A stretch of DNA of 64,000 nt from Siminovitchia sediminis (GCF_042680885.1 NZ_JBHUEO010000005.1:266659-330658), one strand, 5' to 3'; shown: positions 1 to 9,430, counted from the stretch's first letter. Notes: a model not told the origin generated them from the sequence alone. Numbers and translations: made by a program.

Positions 1-21
1 AAGAAAGGGGAAACGAAAAAA

Positions 22-888
22 ATGTTACGTTCGATGTATTCAGGAATCAGTGGGATGAAAAACTTCCAAACAAAATTAGATGTGATCGGAAACAACATTG
101 CCAACGTCAATACATTCGGATTTAAAAAAGGACGAGTGACATTTAAAGATATGGTCAGCCAGACGATTTCCGGAGCCAGTGCCGGAGATGGGGCGCGGGG
201 CGGTGTAAATCCGAAGCAGGTTGGACTTGGCTCACAACTAAGTGCCATTGACACCATAGATACCCAGGGAAGTCTGCAGACAACAGGACGTGTATTGGAT
301 GTTGGAATCCAGGGGGACGGATATTTAGCGGTAGATGATGGAAATGGCGGGATTAAATATACCAGGGCCGGAAACCTGTATTTCGACAATGACGGTTATT
401 TGGTTACAGCCTCTGGGGAATATGTGCTGGGCCTGGAGCAAACCAATACGAATAACGGTATTGGCCATCCGGTATACGATGATACAAATACTAATATTGT
501 TGGTATGCTGAGACCGATACAAATTGCAAATATTGAAGCTGTTTCCAATTTAAGCATCGAAGAAAATGGAAGGATCAATTATACATATAATGGAACCAAT
601 ATTTCTGGTGATAATATTGCCATTGCAAGATTTGCCAACAATGGCGGTCTGGAAAAGGTTGGAGATAATTTTTATATTGCTACGGCAGCATCAGGCATTC
701 CGGCATATGGGTATCCGACAACAGGCGGAGCCGGCAAACTCGTATCCGGTACACTTGAAATGTCCAATGTGGATCTATCTGAAGAGTTTACTGAAATGAT
801 TGTAGCCCAGCGCGGATTTCAGGCAAATACAAGAATTATCACCACATCAGATGAAATTTTACAGGAGCTTGTCAATTTAAAACGATAG
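22..888 (+). CDS. flgG: Flagellar hook/rod family protein FlgG (B. subtilis hook protein FlgE)
   Basis: Structural protein of the flagellar hook or distal rod, exported through the flagellar type III apparatus. The 288-residue product has both family ends: an N-terminal rod domain with LRSMYSGISGM and NNIANVNTFGFKK (about residues 2-36), and a C-terminal helix with EEFTEMIVAQRGFQANTRII (about 252-275). In B. subtilis the corresponding gene is the hook gene, called flgE or flgG in different annotations; this copy is slightly longer than that 264-residue protein. An AAAGGGG ribosome site precedes the ATG. It is the first complete gene of the operon visible here; the genes expected upstream lie outside the window. 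Confidence 0.93.
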   Translation: MLRSMYSGISGMKNFQTKLDVIGNNIANVNTFGFKKGRVTFKDMVSQTISGASAGDGARGGVNPKQVGLGSQLSAIDTIDTQGSLQTTGRVLDVGIQGDGYLAVDDGNGGIKYTRAGNLYFDNDGYLVTASGEYVLGLEQTNTNNGIGHPVYDDTNTNIVGMLRPIQIANIEAVSNLSIEENGRINYTYNGTNISGDNIAIARFANNGGLEKVGDNFYIATAASGIPAYGYPTTGGAGKLVSGTLEMSNVDLSEEFTEMIVAQRGFQANTRIITTSDEILQELVNLKR

Positions 889-903
889 GCAAGGGAGGGA
901 CCC

Positions 904-924
904 GGGCCTGGTAAATACCGGCCC
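904..924 (+). other. Stem-loop between flgG and swrD
   Basis: A GC-rich inverted repeat (GGGCC, one bulged base, GGT; then ACC GGCCC) lies in the 47-base gap. It has no T-run, so it looks like a processing or stabilising hairpin rather than a terminator. Function is inference. Confidence 0.4.
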
Positions 925-935
925 AGGGCTGTTCA

Positions 936-1154
936 TTGATACATATTACTAAATTAAATGGCAAGTCATTTTATTTAAATGCACTTTATATAGAAACCGT
1001 GGAATCATTTCCTGATACAACGATTACTCTGACAAATGGCCGCAAGTATGTAGTGGTTGAATCTGAACAGCTCGTGGCTGAAAAAATTCTTCAATTTTAC
1101 CAATCTATTCAAATGTTGAGCAGCATTGGTGAGGAGCGTTCAAATGAAAAATAG
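936..1154 (+). CDS. swrD: SwrD (YlzI) flagellar motor power protein
   Basis: Small 72-residue protein of the FlbD/SwrD family, which in B. subtilis raises flagellar motor torque and is needed for swarming. The family signature is clear: MIHITKLNGKSFYLNALYIE followed by FPDTTITLTNGRKYVV. The start is a TTG with only a weak upstream AGGG. Its last 11 bases overlap fliL, as is usual in this tightly packed operon. The position between flgG and fliL is the one expected in B. subtilis. Confidence 0.9.
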   Translation: MIHITKLNGKSFYLNALYIETVESFPDTTITLTNGRKYVVVESEQLVAEKILQFYQSIQMLSSIGEERSNEK

Positions 1155-1566
1155 CAAAATACTTTTCTTCTTATCCATACTTCTGCTCGGAGGAGCTGCA
1201 GGACTGCTTGTCTATGACAGGCTGGACCCTGGTCAAAAAGAAGCGAGTGCTGAACCATCGATTGATGATGTCATTGAAACATCAGTGGATATTGGAGAGA
1301 TTGCAACGAATCTGTTGGATCAAAGGTATGTCAAAATTTCCTTTATGGTTCAAACAGACGGAAAAAAGGCGAAAAGTGAACTGGAAAAGCGGAAGTTCCA
1401 AGCTCAAAACATCATTATTACAGAACTGTCCGATATGAAAGCAGAAGATCTTGAAGGCAAAAAGGGAAAGCAGTCGCTTGAAGAGCTGATCAAAGTCAGA
1501 ATGAATGAAGAGATGCAGCAAGGAAAAGTAGTCAAAGTGTATATTACCTCTTACATTATTTCTTAA
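1144..1566 (+). CDS. fliL: Flagellar basal body-associated protein FliL
   Basis: FliL is a single-pass membrane protein that surrounds the stator at the motor. The 140-residue product has a hydrophobic segment at about residues 5-24 (KILFFLSILLLGGAAGLLVY) and then an extracytoplasmic domain ending in KVYITSYIIS, typical of the family. I chose the ATG at 1144, preceded by GGTGAGGAG, over an in-frame GTG 18 bases upstream that has no such site. The gene overlaps swrD by 11 bases. Confidence 0.92.
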   Translation: MKNSKILFFLSILLLGGAAGLLVYDRLDPGQKEASAEPSIDDVIETSVDIGEIATNLLDQRYVKISFMVQTDGKKAKSELEKRKFQAQNIIITELSDMKAEDLEGKKGKQSLEELIKVRMNEEMQQGKVVKVYITSYIIS

Positions 1567-1597
1567 TGAGGAGCTCATACACAAGGAGGTGAAGCCG

Positions 1598-2623
1598 ATG
1601 CCGGACGATCTGTTATCACAGGGAGTATTATCCCAAAAAGAAATTGATGATCTTATTTCTTCATTATCAGCCGGTGAAGATGCGATGCCGGCAAAACCAA
1701 AGGCGGCACCTGAGGAACTTGATAAAATTGTGAAGGTATATGATTTTAAAAGAGCACTGCGGTTTTCTAAAGATCAGATCAGAAGCCTAACCAGAATATA
1801 TGAAAATTACGCACGTTTACTGGCTACTTTATTTTCAGCACACCTGAGGACCTACGCACATATTTCTGTGGTCTCTTCGGGTCAGGTGCCGTATGGGGAA
1901 TACATCCGGTCCATTGATGGCATGACGTTTTTAAATGTAATTGAAATACCTCCTCTCAAAGGCCGAAAGATCATGGAGGTACAGCCCGACATAGCATATG
2001 CCATGTTGGACAGAATCCTCGGCGGCAGAGGAACGGGTATGAATAAAATCTCCCATCTGACTGATATCGAAATGAAGTTATTGACCAATCTCTTCACAAA
2101 ATCGCTGGGTCCTCTGCAGGAAGCTTGGTCAAGCATTACTGAAATTGAGCCCAAGCTTTCGGAAATTGAGGTGAACCCACAGTTTCTTCAGGCAGTTTCG
2201 CCCAATGAATCAGTAGTTGTGATCTCTATGCATGCAGTGATTGGTGATACAAGCGGAACCATTAATATAGTGATTCCGCATGTTGTCCTTGAACCGGTTA
2301 TATTCAAACTGACTGCCCAATATTGGATGGAGTCCGGTACAAAGGAAAGAAAACCTGAAGCGGTGGAAGCACTAAAAAACAATATTAAAGATGCGCACGT
2401 TGAAGTAAGTGCGGAATTGGGAAAAACTGATTTGACGATCAGAGATTTTCTCTCTTTAGTCACTGGAGATGTATTCCAGCTTCAAAAGCGGATCGATGAA
2501 CCGCTGACGGTCAATGTGGCGGGTGTCCCCAAGTTTCTTGGGCAGCCGGGCATGAGGCACAATCATTTGGCAGTGCAAATTTTAAATATGATTGAAGAGG
2601 GAGATGAAGAAGATGAATGGTGA
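1598..2623 (+). CDS. fliM: Flagellar motor switch protein FliM
   Basis: C-ring switch protein that connects rotor direction to phosphorylated CheY. The 341-residue product has the N-terminal CheY-binding type motif LSQKEIDDLISSLS, the middle CheC-like domain (GGRGTGMNKISHLTDIE near residue 140) and a C-terminal SpoA domain (LTIRDFLSLVTGDVFQL). I chose the ATG at 1598, eight bases after AAGGAGG; a GTG at 1589 lies inside that ribosome site. The CheY-binding motif is kept although no che genes are present at the usual operon positions. Confidence 0.95.
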   Translation: MPDDLLSQGVLSQKEIDDLISSLSAGEDAMPAKPKAAPEELDKIVKVYDFKRALRFSKDQIRSLTRIYENYARLLATLFSAHLRTYAHISVVSSGQVPYGEYIRSIDGMTFLNVIEIPPLKGRKIMEVQPDIAYAMLDRILGGRGTGMNKISHLTDIEMKLLTNLFTKSLGPLQEAWSSITEIEPKLSEIEVNPQFLQAVSPNESVVVISMHAVIGDTSGTINIVIPHVVLEPVIFKLTAQYWMESGTKERKPEAVEALKNNIKDAHVEVSAELGKTDLTIRDFLSLVTGDVFQLQKRIDEPLTVNVAGVPKFLGQPGMRHNHLAVQILNMIEEGDEEDEW

Positions 2624-3746
2624 AAAGCTCTCCCAAGAAGAAATTGAGATGCTGTTCGCACAAGGTGTGAGTGATTCAGAAGAACCTGCGGACAGCCCAG
2701 ATGAGCTTAGTGAAATTGAAAAGGATGCTTTAGGTGAAATAGGAAATATATCATTTGGGAATGCAGCTACTGCTCTATCTACGATGATGAATCAAAAAGT
2801 AGAAATTAACACCCCGACCGTCTCCATTATTGACTGGAAAACTCTCTCTGCTTCCAAAGATCCGGGGATGGCAGTTCAGGTCACATATACATCAGGGTTT
2901 TCCGGTGTCAATGTATTATTTTTGAAGAAGAAGGATGTGTCCGTTATTGCGGACGTATTAATGGGCGGTGACGGTACTTCACCATCAGAAGAAATGGACG
3001 AGATCCAACAAAGTGCTGTCCAAGAGGCAATGAATCAAATGATCGGTTCTTCTGCGACCTCGATGTCATCCTTTTTTGAGAAAAGGGTGGATATTTCTCC
3101 TCCGACATTCCATGTTTCCAACGAAACATTGGGAGAAGTGCTTCAGGAAATATCCGACCAATCTCCCTTTGCACAGGTTTCCTTTGATTTAAAAATTGGA
3201 GATATTGTTGATTCGAAGCTAACCATGTTCATTCCCGTCAACTTTGCTAAAAACTTGGTAGCCGAGTTATGGTCTCAAAACCAGGAAACCCCGGAAGCAC
3301 AAGAGACACAAGAAGTGACGGCTTCCGCCATTGATTTGGCACTTGAGCAAACAAAACCTGCGGAGGAATCCTTTGTTTCTCCTGAGAAGAGTTCTCCCAT
3401 TCATTCAGGGGCTGAACCATCAGATGTCCATGTACAGCGTGCGAGCTTTGCTCCGTTTGATGAGCAGGAGGAAGGACAAACAGACACCAGAAATCTCGAT
3501 GTACTTCTGGATATTCCGCTCCAAGTGACAGTGGAGCTGGGCAGAACACATAAGTCTGTAAAAGATATCTTGGAGATTGGATCGGGATCCATTATTGAAT
3601 TGGATAAGCTTGCAGGCGAGCCTGTTGATATCCTGATAAATAATCGCTTGATTGCCAAAGGAGAAGTCGTAGTTATTGACGAGAGCTTTGGTGTAAGGGT
3701 CACGGATATTTTAAGCAGGAAAAGCCGCCTGCAATATTTGAAGTAA
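2613..3746 (+). CDS. fliY: Flagellar motor switch phosphatase FliY
   Basis: Gram-positive FliN-type switch protein fused to a CheC-like CheY-P phosphatase. The 377-residue product starts MNGEKLSQEEIEMLF, a CheY-P binding motif like that of FliM. Two phosphatase-type motifs follow: EIGNISFGNAATALS near residue 45 and QQSAVQEAMNQMIG near 135. After a variable linker comes the C-terminal SpoA domain (DVLLDIPLQVTVELGRTHKS). ATG 2613 is preferred because it has AGAGGGAG at good spacing; upstream TTG/ATG codons overlap that site. It overlaps fliM by 11 bases. CheY, its expected substrate, is not encoded next to it. Confidence 0.94.
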   Translation: MNGEKLSQEEIEMLFAQGVSDSEEPADSPDELSEIEKDALGEIGNISFGNAATALSTMMNQKVEINTPTVSIIDWKTLSASKDPGMAVQVTYTSGFSGVNVLFLKKKDVSVIADVLMGGDGTSPSEEMDEIQQSAVQEAMNQMIGSSATSMSSFFEKRVDISPPTFHVSNETLGEVLQEISDQSPFAQVSFDLKIGDIVDSKLTMFIPVNFAKNLVAELWSQNQETPEAQETQEVTASAIDLALEQTKPAEESFVSPEKSSPIHSGAEPSDVHVQRASFAPFDEQEEGQTDTRNLDVLLDIPLQVTVELGRTHKSVKDILEIGSGSIIELDKLAGEPVDILINNRLIAKGEVVVIDESFGVRVTDILSRKSRLQYLK

Positions 3747-3768
3747 TCTTCCAAACGGAGACCGGTTC

Positions 3769-3873
3769 ATGGAAAGTGTGAGGATTTTGGTGATCGTTCA
3801 TCATAGAACAGGACAGAAGCTGTATGAATCACAATCAAGAAAAATCGAAAAAGAATTCAGGGAAGTTTTATGA
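3769..3873 (+). CDS. Unrecognised 34-codon ORF in the cheY position
   Basis: A short reading frame fills the space between fliY and fliZ, where B. subtilis has cheY. It starts with ATG eight bases after GGAG and its stop overlaps the fliZ start as ATGA, so translation could be coupled. The product begins MESVRILVIVHHRTGQ and has a charged C-terminal half (SRKIEKEFREVL). It has no receiver-domain features. It may be a real small protein, a coupling leader for fliZ, or the remains left by removal of cheY. I do not recognise it. Confidence 0.4.
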   Translation: MESVRILVIVHHRTGQKLYESQSRKIEKEFREVL

Positions 3874-4535
3874 GAAATAAATGGGTCAAATTTATGTTAT
3901 TGCTTGTTGTTCTCGTGATTATCCAGCCGAACAATACCCAGGCAGCGGTGTCCGGTCCCTCCGTGGAGGAATGTTTGAAAAGTCCGGATCAATGTGATGA
4001 GGGTTCGGGGACAGTAGAACCCTCCAATCAGGAAAACAGGGAACAGGACTCTATTACCATCGGCTTTTTAGACATGGTTAAAATGATTGCTGCTTTAGCA
4101 TTTGTCATTATACTCCTATATTTTTTATTGAAATGGATGAATAAGAAAAGCCAGTCTTACCAACAAAACCGTCTTATTCAACATTTGGGAGGAACTTCTC
4201 TGGGAGGAAATCGTTCGATTCAGGTGGTTAAGGCAGGGAATCAGATTTTAATTCTTGGCGTAGGGGAAGATGTTCAGCTGCTGAAGGAAATAGCCAATCC
4301 AAAGGAGCAGCAAGCCATCTTGCAGCAATATAATGACCAGCTTGAAAACAGTATTCAGCCTGCTTATGTTGTGGCAAAGGCAACAGAACTGATCAAAGAC
4401 TTGAAAAAAAATAAAAAAGATGAAAATGCAGATCAATCATTTCATCAGCATTTCAAAACCGAAATGGATGAGTTAATCAAACGGAGAAAGCATGTCTTAA
4501 AAGAGTTTCAGGAGAAGGAGCATGATCAGCCATGA
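3870..4535 (+). CDS. fliZ: Flagellar biosynthesis protein FliZ (FliO family)
   Basis: FliO-type component that helps assemble the FliP-FliQ-FliR export gate. The 221-residue product has an N-terminal signal peptide (VKFMLLLVVLVIIQPNNTQA), an extracytoplasmic acidic stretch containing two Cys (about residues 35-42), a transmembrane segment near residue 70-90 (MIAALAFVIILLYFLLKW) and the cytoplasmic FliO domain (SLGGNRSIQVVKAGNQILIL). The Bacillus name is fliZ. The start overlaps the preceding small ORF as ATGA and the end overlaps fliP by four bases. Confidence 0.9.
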   Translation: MRNKWVKFMLLLVVLVIIQPNNTQAAVSGPSVEECLKSPDQCDEGSGTVEPSNQENREQDSITIGFLDMVKMIAALAFVIILLYFLLKWMNKKSQSYQQNRLIQHLGGTSLGGNRSIQVVKAGNQILILGVGEDVQLLKEIANPKEQQAILQQYNDQLENSIQPAYVVAKATELIKDLKKNKKDENADQSFHQHFKTEMDELIKRRKHVLKEFQEKEHDQP

Positions 4536-5197
4536 ATGAAGTGATGGAGTTTTTAAACAGCTCTCCTGATACTGTGTCTACTTCAGTCAAGCTGTTTCTG
4601 CTGTTGACGGTTTTATCATTTCTCCCGGGTATTATAATCGTCATGACGTCTTTTACCAGGATTGTCATTGTGCTTTCTTTTGTCCGGACGTCTCTTGCTA
4701 CCCAGCAGATGCCTCCAAACCAGGTAATCATTGGGCTGTCCCTGTTTCTCACTTTTTTTATTATGGCTCCTACCTTCAATGAAGTGAATCAAGAAGCCCT
4801 GATTCCTTTATTTAACGATGAAATTACACTGGAAGAGTCCTATGAGCGAGCCGCTTTGCCATTTAAAGAATTTATGAGTACGTATACGAGACAAAAAGAC
4901 CTTGAATTATTTTTATCTTATTCAGGGGAGGAGCGGCCTGAAACGATCGAAGAGATTCCGTTGACGGCACTCGTGCCGGCGTTTGCTTTGAGTGAGTTGA
5001 AGACGGCCTTTCAAATTGGATTTATGATCTTTATCCCTTTCCTGGTGATAGATATGGTGGTGGCCAGTGTTTTAATGTCGATGGGGATGATGATGCTGCC
5101 GCCTGTTATGATCTCTTTACCTTTTAAAATACTTCTGTTTGTACTCGTCGATGGCTGGTATTTAGTAGTCAAGTCACTGCTGCAAAGTTTTGGTTAA
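4532..5197 (+). CDS. fliP: Flagellar type III export gate protein FliP
   Basis: Core pore subunit of the flagellar secretion gate. The 221-residue protein carries the family signatures SFTRIVIVLSFVRTSLATQQ and PPNQVIIGLSLFLTFFIMAP near the N-terminus, and FQIGFMIFIPFLVIDMVVAS plus MGMMMLPPVMISLPFKILLF near the C-terminus, with four hydrophobic segments. Start ATG overlaps the fliZ stop as ATGA, with GGAGAAGGAG upstream. Confidence 0.96.
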   Translation: MNEVMEFLNSSPDTVSTSVKLFLLLTVLSFLPGIIIVMTSFTRIVIVLSFVRTSLATQQMPPNQVIIGLSLFLTFFIMAPTFNEVNQEALIPLFNDEITLEESYERAALPFKEFMSTYTRQKDLELFLSYSGEERPETIEEIPLTALVPAFALSELKTAFQIGFMIFIPFLVIDMVVASVLMSMGMMMLPPVMISLPFKILLFVLVDGWYLVVKSLLQSFG

Positions 5198-5230
5198 TGT
5201 TTATTCTTTAAATACATAGAAGGTGATGGA

Positions 5231-5500
5231 ATGAGCGCTGAATCAGTGATCTCCTTGGCTGGAAAAGGAGTTTTTACCATATTAATTGTATCCGGTCCGC
5301 TGTTGCTTCTTGCCTTGGGAGTAGGGCTGATTGTCAGCATTTTTCAGGCTACCACCCAAATTCAGGAACAGACGTTGGCATTTATCCCCAAGATCATTGC
5401 TGTTCTGCTTGGAGTTGTTTTTTTTGGCCCGTGGATGCTGAGCAGAATGCTTTCTTATACAACGGATATTCTCCAAAATCTGACCCGGTTTGTAGGATGA
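5231..5500 (+). CDS. fliQ: Flagellar export gate protein FliQ
   Basis: Small two-helix subunit of the export gate that packs around FliP. The 89 residues contain two hydrophobic hairpin segments and the family signature GLIVSIFQATTQIQEQTLAF, then FIPKIIAVLLGVVFFGPWML. AGGTGATGG lies just upstream of the ATG. Order fliP-fliQ-fliR is conserved. Confidence 0.96.
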   Translation: MSAESVISLAGKGVFTILIVSGPLLLLALGVGLIVSIFQATTQIQEQTLAFIPKIIAVLLGVVFFGPWMLSRMLSYTTDILQNLTRFVG

Positions 5501-5507
5501 AAAAATT

Positions 5508-6284
5508 ATGGATATTGTATCAGCCTTTCCAGCATTTTTATTAATTTTTATGCGGGTGTCGGCCTTTTTCGTGACAATGCCGCTTTTTTCCTACCGTACC
5601 TTGCCGGCCATGTTTCGTGTGGGCTTTGCGTTCTTTATTTCGCTGCTTATGTACCATGCAGTAGATGCTCCTCCTATGGAAATTGATTTCGAATACTTTT
5701 TGTTAATCATGAAGGAAGTACTCGTCGGCCTGTTTATTGGATTTATAGGGTATTTGATTTTATCTGCCGTACAAACAGCCGGCAGTTTCATAGACTTTCA
5801 GATGGGCTTTGCTATTGCCAATGTGATCGATCCTCAGACAGGCGCCCAATCCCCATTAATTGGGCAATATTTATATATCTTTGCACTTCTGCTGTTACTA
5901 GCAGTGGACGGCCATCATCTATTGCTTGACGGAATTTTTTATAGCTATCAGTATATTCCGATAGATCAGGTCTCCATTGGACTTGGAAATGCGGGTATGG
6001 CTGAATATGTCATAAAAAGCTTTGCTATGATGTTTGTCATTGCCTTTCAAATGGCGGTTCCCGTCGTGGCAGTATTGTTTCTCGTGGATGTTGCGCTGGG
6101 AATTATCGCCCGAACCGTTCCTCAAATGAACGTTTTTGTCGTCGGGTTTCCTATTAAAATCGCTGTGAGTTTTATTGTTATTTTTATTGTCATGGGTGTA
6201 ATTTTGGGGATTGTTCAAAACCTGTTTGACAAGATCGCTTTGACGATGAGGGATGTTATGGAAATGATGGGTGGAATTCAATGA
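5508..6284 (+). CDS. fliR: Flagellar export gate protein FliR
   Basis: Polytopic subunit of the flagellar type III gate. The 258-residue protein has about six hydrophobic segments and family-type stretches such as FPAFLLIFMRVSAFFVTMPL, FQMGFAIANVIDPQTGAQSP and RTVPQMNVFVVGFPIKIAVS. It starts seven bases after fliQ and overlaps flhB by four bases, consistent with co-assembly of the gate. Confidence 0.95.
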   Translation: MDIVSAFPAFLLIFMRVSAFFVTMPLFSYRTLPAMFRVGFAFFISLLMYHAVDAPPMEIDFEYFLLIMKEVLVGLFIGFIGYLILSAVQTAGSFIDFQMGFAIANVIDPQTGAQSPLIGQYLYIFALLLLLAVDGHHLLLDGIFYSYQYIPIDQVSIGLGNAGMAEYVIKSFAMMFVIAFQMAVPVVAVLFLVDVALGIIARTVPQMNVFVVGFPIKIAVSFIVIFIVMGVILGIVQNLFDKIALTMRDVMEMMGGIQ

Positions 6285-7363
6285 AGCAGCTCCAGCTGGA
6301 TCTTCAGTTTTTTGCAGGAGAAAAAACAGAAAAAGCAACCCCCCAAAAAAGACACGATACCAGAAAAAAAGGGCAGACGGCGAAAAGTCAGGATGTCAAC
6401 ACAGCAATCAGTCTATTAGCTGTTTTTATATTTTTATCATTTTTTTCTTCCCGGACCGGCCAGGTGATCCTGGATATTTTCCATCAGACCTTTAATGATT
6501 ATATGCTGATGGAACTCACGGAGGAAAACATATACAAAATTGGACTCGATCTGCTTTTGGAAATAGCTGTTTTACTTGGCCCCATTATGCTGGTAGCTTT
6601 GGCGGCCGGGACAGCGGCCAATTTATTGCAAGTGGGATTTTTATTTACTGCTGAACCGATGAAGCCCAAACTTGAAAAGATCGACCCTATCAAGGGCTTT
6701 AAACGTATTTTTTCTGTTCGGGCGCTGGTGGAGCTGCTCAAATCTATATTGAAAATCAGCTTTGTCGGTTTTATTACTTTTCTTGTTTTGTGGCTTCGAA
6801 TAGATGAAGTGTTTATTTTATCGCATAAATCAGTTTCCTCAGCATTGCAGACAATAGGGGGGCTGACTCTCCAAATGGGGATCAGTGCATCCATCGCTCT
6901 ATTATTTCTGTCAATATTTGATTACTTATACCAAAGGTATGACTTTGAAAAAAACATCCGGATGTCCAAACAGGATATTAAAGATGAGTTTAAAAATACT
7001 GAAGGGGATCCGCTGATTAAATCAAAATTAAAACAGCGTCAGCGTGAAATGGCTACAGCCCGAATGATGGAGGAAGTTCCCAAGGCAGATGTCGTCATTA
7101 CGAATCCGACACACTATGCAATTGCCCTTAAATACGAAGAGGAAAAAGCAGATGCGCCCGTTATCGTGGCCAAGGGTATTGACTTTATGGCCCAAAAAAT
7201 TAAAAAGGTGGCAGAGGAACATCAGGTTGTCCTTGTTGAAAACCGACCATTGGCACAAGCTCTCTATCGCCAAGCAGATATGGGAGATGTGATACCTGAC
7301 GAATTTTTCAAAGCGGTGGCTGAAATTTTGGCATATGTATATCGAATCAAACATAAAATTTGA
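6281..7363 (+). CDS. flhB: Flagellar export switch protein FlhB
   Basis: Substrate-specificity switch of the flagellar export apparatus. The 360-residue product has the Bacillus-type N-terminus (LQFFAGEKTEKATPQKRHDT), four hydrophobic segments, and a cytoplasmic domain with the self-cleavage motif NPTH at about residues 274-277 (VVITNPTHYAIALKY). Cleavage between Asn and Pro in this motif is established for the family. It overlaps fliR as ATGA. Confidence 0.96.
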   Translation: MKQLQLDLQFFAGEKTEKATPQKRHDTRKKGQTAKSQDVNTAISLLAVFIFLSFFSSRTGQVILDIFHQTFNDYMLMELTEENIYKIGLDLLLEIAVLLGPIMLVALAAGTAANLLQVGFLFTAEPMKPKLEKIDPIKGFKRIFSVRALVELLKSILKISFVGFITFLVLWLRIDEVFILSHKSVSSALQTIGGLTLQMGISASIALLFLSIFDYLYQRYDFEKNIRMSKQDIKDEFKNTEGDPLIKSKLKQRQREMATARMMEEVPKADVVITNPTHYAIALKYEEEKADAPVIVAKGIDFMAQKIKKVAEEHQVVLVENRPLAQALYRQADMGDVIPDEFFKAVAEILAYVYRIKHKI

Positions 7364-7396
7364 AGTTTTGCGTTTGGAAGGAGGGACCAGCCAAAA

Positions 7397-9430
7397 ATGA
7401 AAACTAAAGATATAGCTATTTTATTAAGTGTTATTTTAATCGTTGCCATGCTGGTCATTCCATTTCCGCCATGGATGCTGAGTTTCTTAATTATCACCAA
7501 CATTTCATTAGCTCTTTTGGTACTTCTGACATCCATGAATATACATGAACCGCTGCAATTTTCCATATTTCCTTCCTTATTATTGCTGCTTACCTTGTTC
7601 AGGCTGGGGCTCAATGTATCGACAACAAGATCTATCTTATCCATTGGGGATGCAGGCGGCGTTGTTGAAACATTCGGAACCTTTGTTGTCGGCGGCAATA
7701 TTTTAGTTGGACTGGTTGTCTTCTTCATTTTGGTCATCATTCAGTTTATCGTCATTACAAAAGGAGCCGAACGGGTTTCGGAGGTAGCAGCAAGGTTTAC
7801 GCTTGATGCGATGCCCGGTAAGCAGATGAGTATTGACGCAGACTTAAATGCAGGTATCATTTCTGATCAGGAAGCAAAGAAACGCAGGGAAAAGGTTGCT
7901 CGCGAATCGGATTTTTATGGAGCTATGGACGGTGCCAGTAAATTTGTGAAAGGTGATGCCATAGCAGGTATCATCATTGTCTTGATTAATTTGATCTTTG
8001 GCATTTTAATCGGCATGGTCCAGCAGGGACTCCCCATCGGGGAGGCAGCTGTCAAGTATTCCATGCTGACTGTCGGAGATGGAATTGTCAGCCAAATTCC
8101 TGCACTTTTGATTTCGACAGCTACCGGTATTGTTGTAACGCGGGCAGCTTCCGAAGGAAATCTTGGTACTGATATTGCCGGCCAGCTATTTGCATATCCG
8201 AAAATTCTATATATCGCGGCAGGTACAATTCTGTTATTGGGAATAACAACACCTATCAATGATTTATTGACTATTCCGATTGCTGCAGCCCTGGCCGCAG
8301 GTGCTTATGCGCTGGGAAGAGTTCCTGAAACCCCGGGCGAGGAACATGAAATGGTTTCGGAAGAAGCTGCGGCGGAAGAAATGAAATCACCCGAAAGTGT
8401 ACTGGATTTATTGCAAATGGATCCGATTGAATTTGAATTCGGCTACGGGCTGATCCCGCTGGCAGATGCCAATCAGGGTGGAGATTTGCTTGACCGTGTA
8501 GTAATGATTCGGAGGCAGCTTGCGTTAGAACTTGGGATCGTGATTCCTGTTGTCAGAATTCGAGACAATATTCAATTGGAACCCAATGAATACCAAATCA
8601 AAATTAAAGGCGATGAAGTGGCGAAAGGAACCCTTTTACTTGACCACTATTTGGCAATGAGCCCGGGAACTGAAAACACCATCCCAGGAATTGATACGAT
8701 TGAGCCGTCATTTGGTCTTCCTGCCAAGTGGATAGCAGAGGAAGTAAAAGAACAAGCGGAAATTGAAGGTTACACAGTGGTTGATCCGCCTTCAGTGGTA
8801 TCTACCCATTTAACAGAAGTTCTCAAAGCAAATGCACACCGGTTAATCGGGAGACAGGAAACGAAAGAACTGATTGACCATCTGCAGGAAAATTATCCAA
8901 TTCTTGTTGAAGAAGTGACACCCAGTCCTTTGACAATTGGTGATGTGCAAAAAGTATTATCCAAACTTTTAAAGGAAAATGTATCTGTCAGGAATTTGCC
9001 GTTGATTTTCGAAACATTAGCAGATTATGGAAAAGTGACGTTGGATACAGATGTACTGACAGAGTATGTCAGGCAGGCGCTTGCACGCCAGATTACCAAG
9101 CAATATGCAGATGGCGAACCCACTCTAAAAGTGATTACCATTTCAGGCAAGGTGGAAAAAATGATTGCCGATAGCATCCAGCAAACGGAAAATGGGAATT
9201 ATTTGGCGATGGATCCCGTTGATTCCCAGAAAATCATAGAAGCGGCTGCTGCTCAAATCGAAGAACTATCGAACATCCAGCGATCTCCAATCTTTTTATG
9301 TTCGCCTGCTATCCGGATGTATGTTCGTCAATTAATGGAGAGGTATTTCCCGCAAGTACCGATCCTTTCATATAACGAATTGGAAGCTGATGTAGAAGTT
9401 CAAAGTATCGGGATGGTGAATGTTTCATGA
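7397..9430 (+). CDS. flhA: Flagellar export protein FlhA
   Basis: Large export-gate protein with a membrane domain of about eight helices (residues 1-310) and a cytoplasmic domain that docks chaperone-substrate complexes. Family features visible include TLFRLGLNVSTTRSILSIGD, the cytoplasmic loop ARFTLDAMPGKQMSIDADLN and the C-terminal KVLSKLLKENVSVRNLPLIF. Length is 677 residues, as in B. subtilis. A GGAGGGACC site precedes the ATG. The stop overlaps flhF by four bases. Confidence 0.96.
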   Translation: MKTKDIAILLSVILIVAMLVIPFPPWMLSFLIITNISLALLVLLTSMNIHEPLQFSIFPSLLLLLTLFRLGLNVSTTRSILSIGDAGGVVETFGTFVVGGNILVGLVVFFILVIIQFIVITKGAERVSEVAARFTLDAMPGKQMSIDADLNAGIISDQEAKKRREKVARESDFYGAMDGASKFVKGDAIAGIIIVLINLIFGILIGMVQQGLPIGEAAVKYSMLTVGDGIVSQIPALLISTATGIVVTRAASEGNLGTDIAGQLFAYPKILYIAAGTILLLGITTPINDLLTIPIAAALAAGAYALGRVPETPGEEHEMVSEEAAAEEMKSPESVLDLLQMDPIEFEFGYGLIPLADANQGGDLLDRVVMIRRQLALELGIVIPVVRIRDNIQLEPNEYQIKIKGDEVAKGTLLLDHYLAMSPGTENTIPGIDTIEPSFGLPAKWIAEEVKEQAEIEGYTVVDPPSVVSTHLTEVLKANAHRLIGRQETKELIDHLQENYPILVEEVTPSPLTIGDVQKVLSKLLKENVSVRNLPLIFETLADYGKVTLDTDVLTEYVRQALARQITKQYADGEPTLKVITISGKVEKMIADSIQQTENGNYLAMDPVDSQKIIEAAAAQIEELSNIQRSPIFLCSPAIRMYVRQLMERYFPQVPILSYNELEADVEVQSIGMVNVS

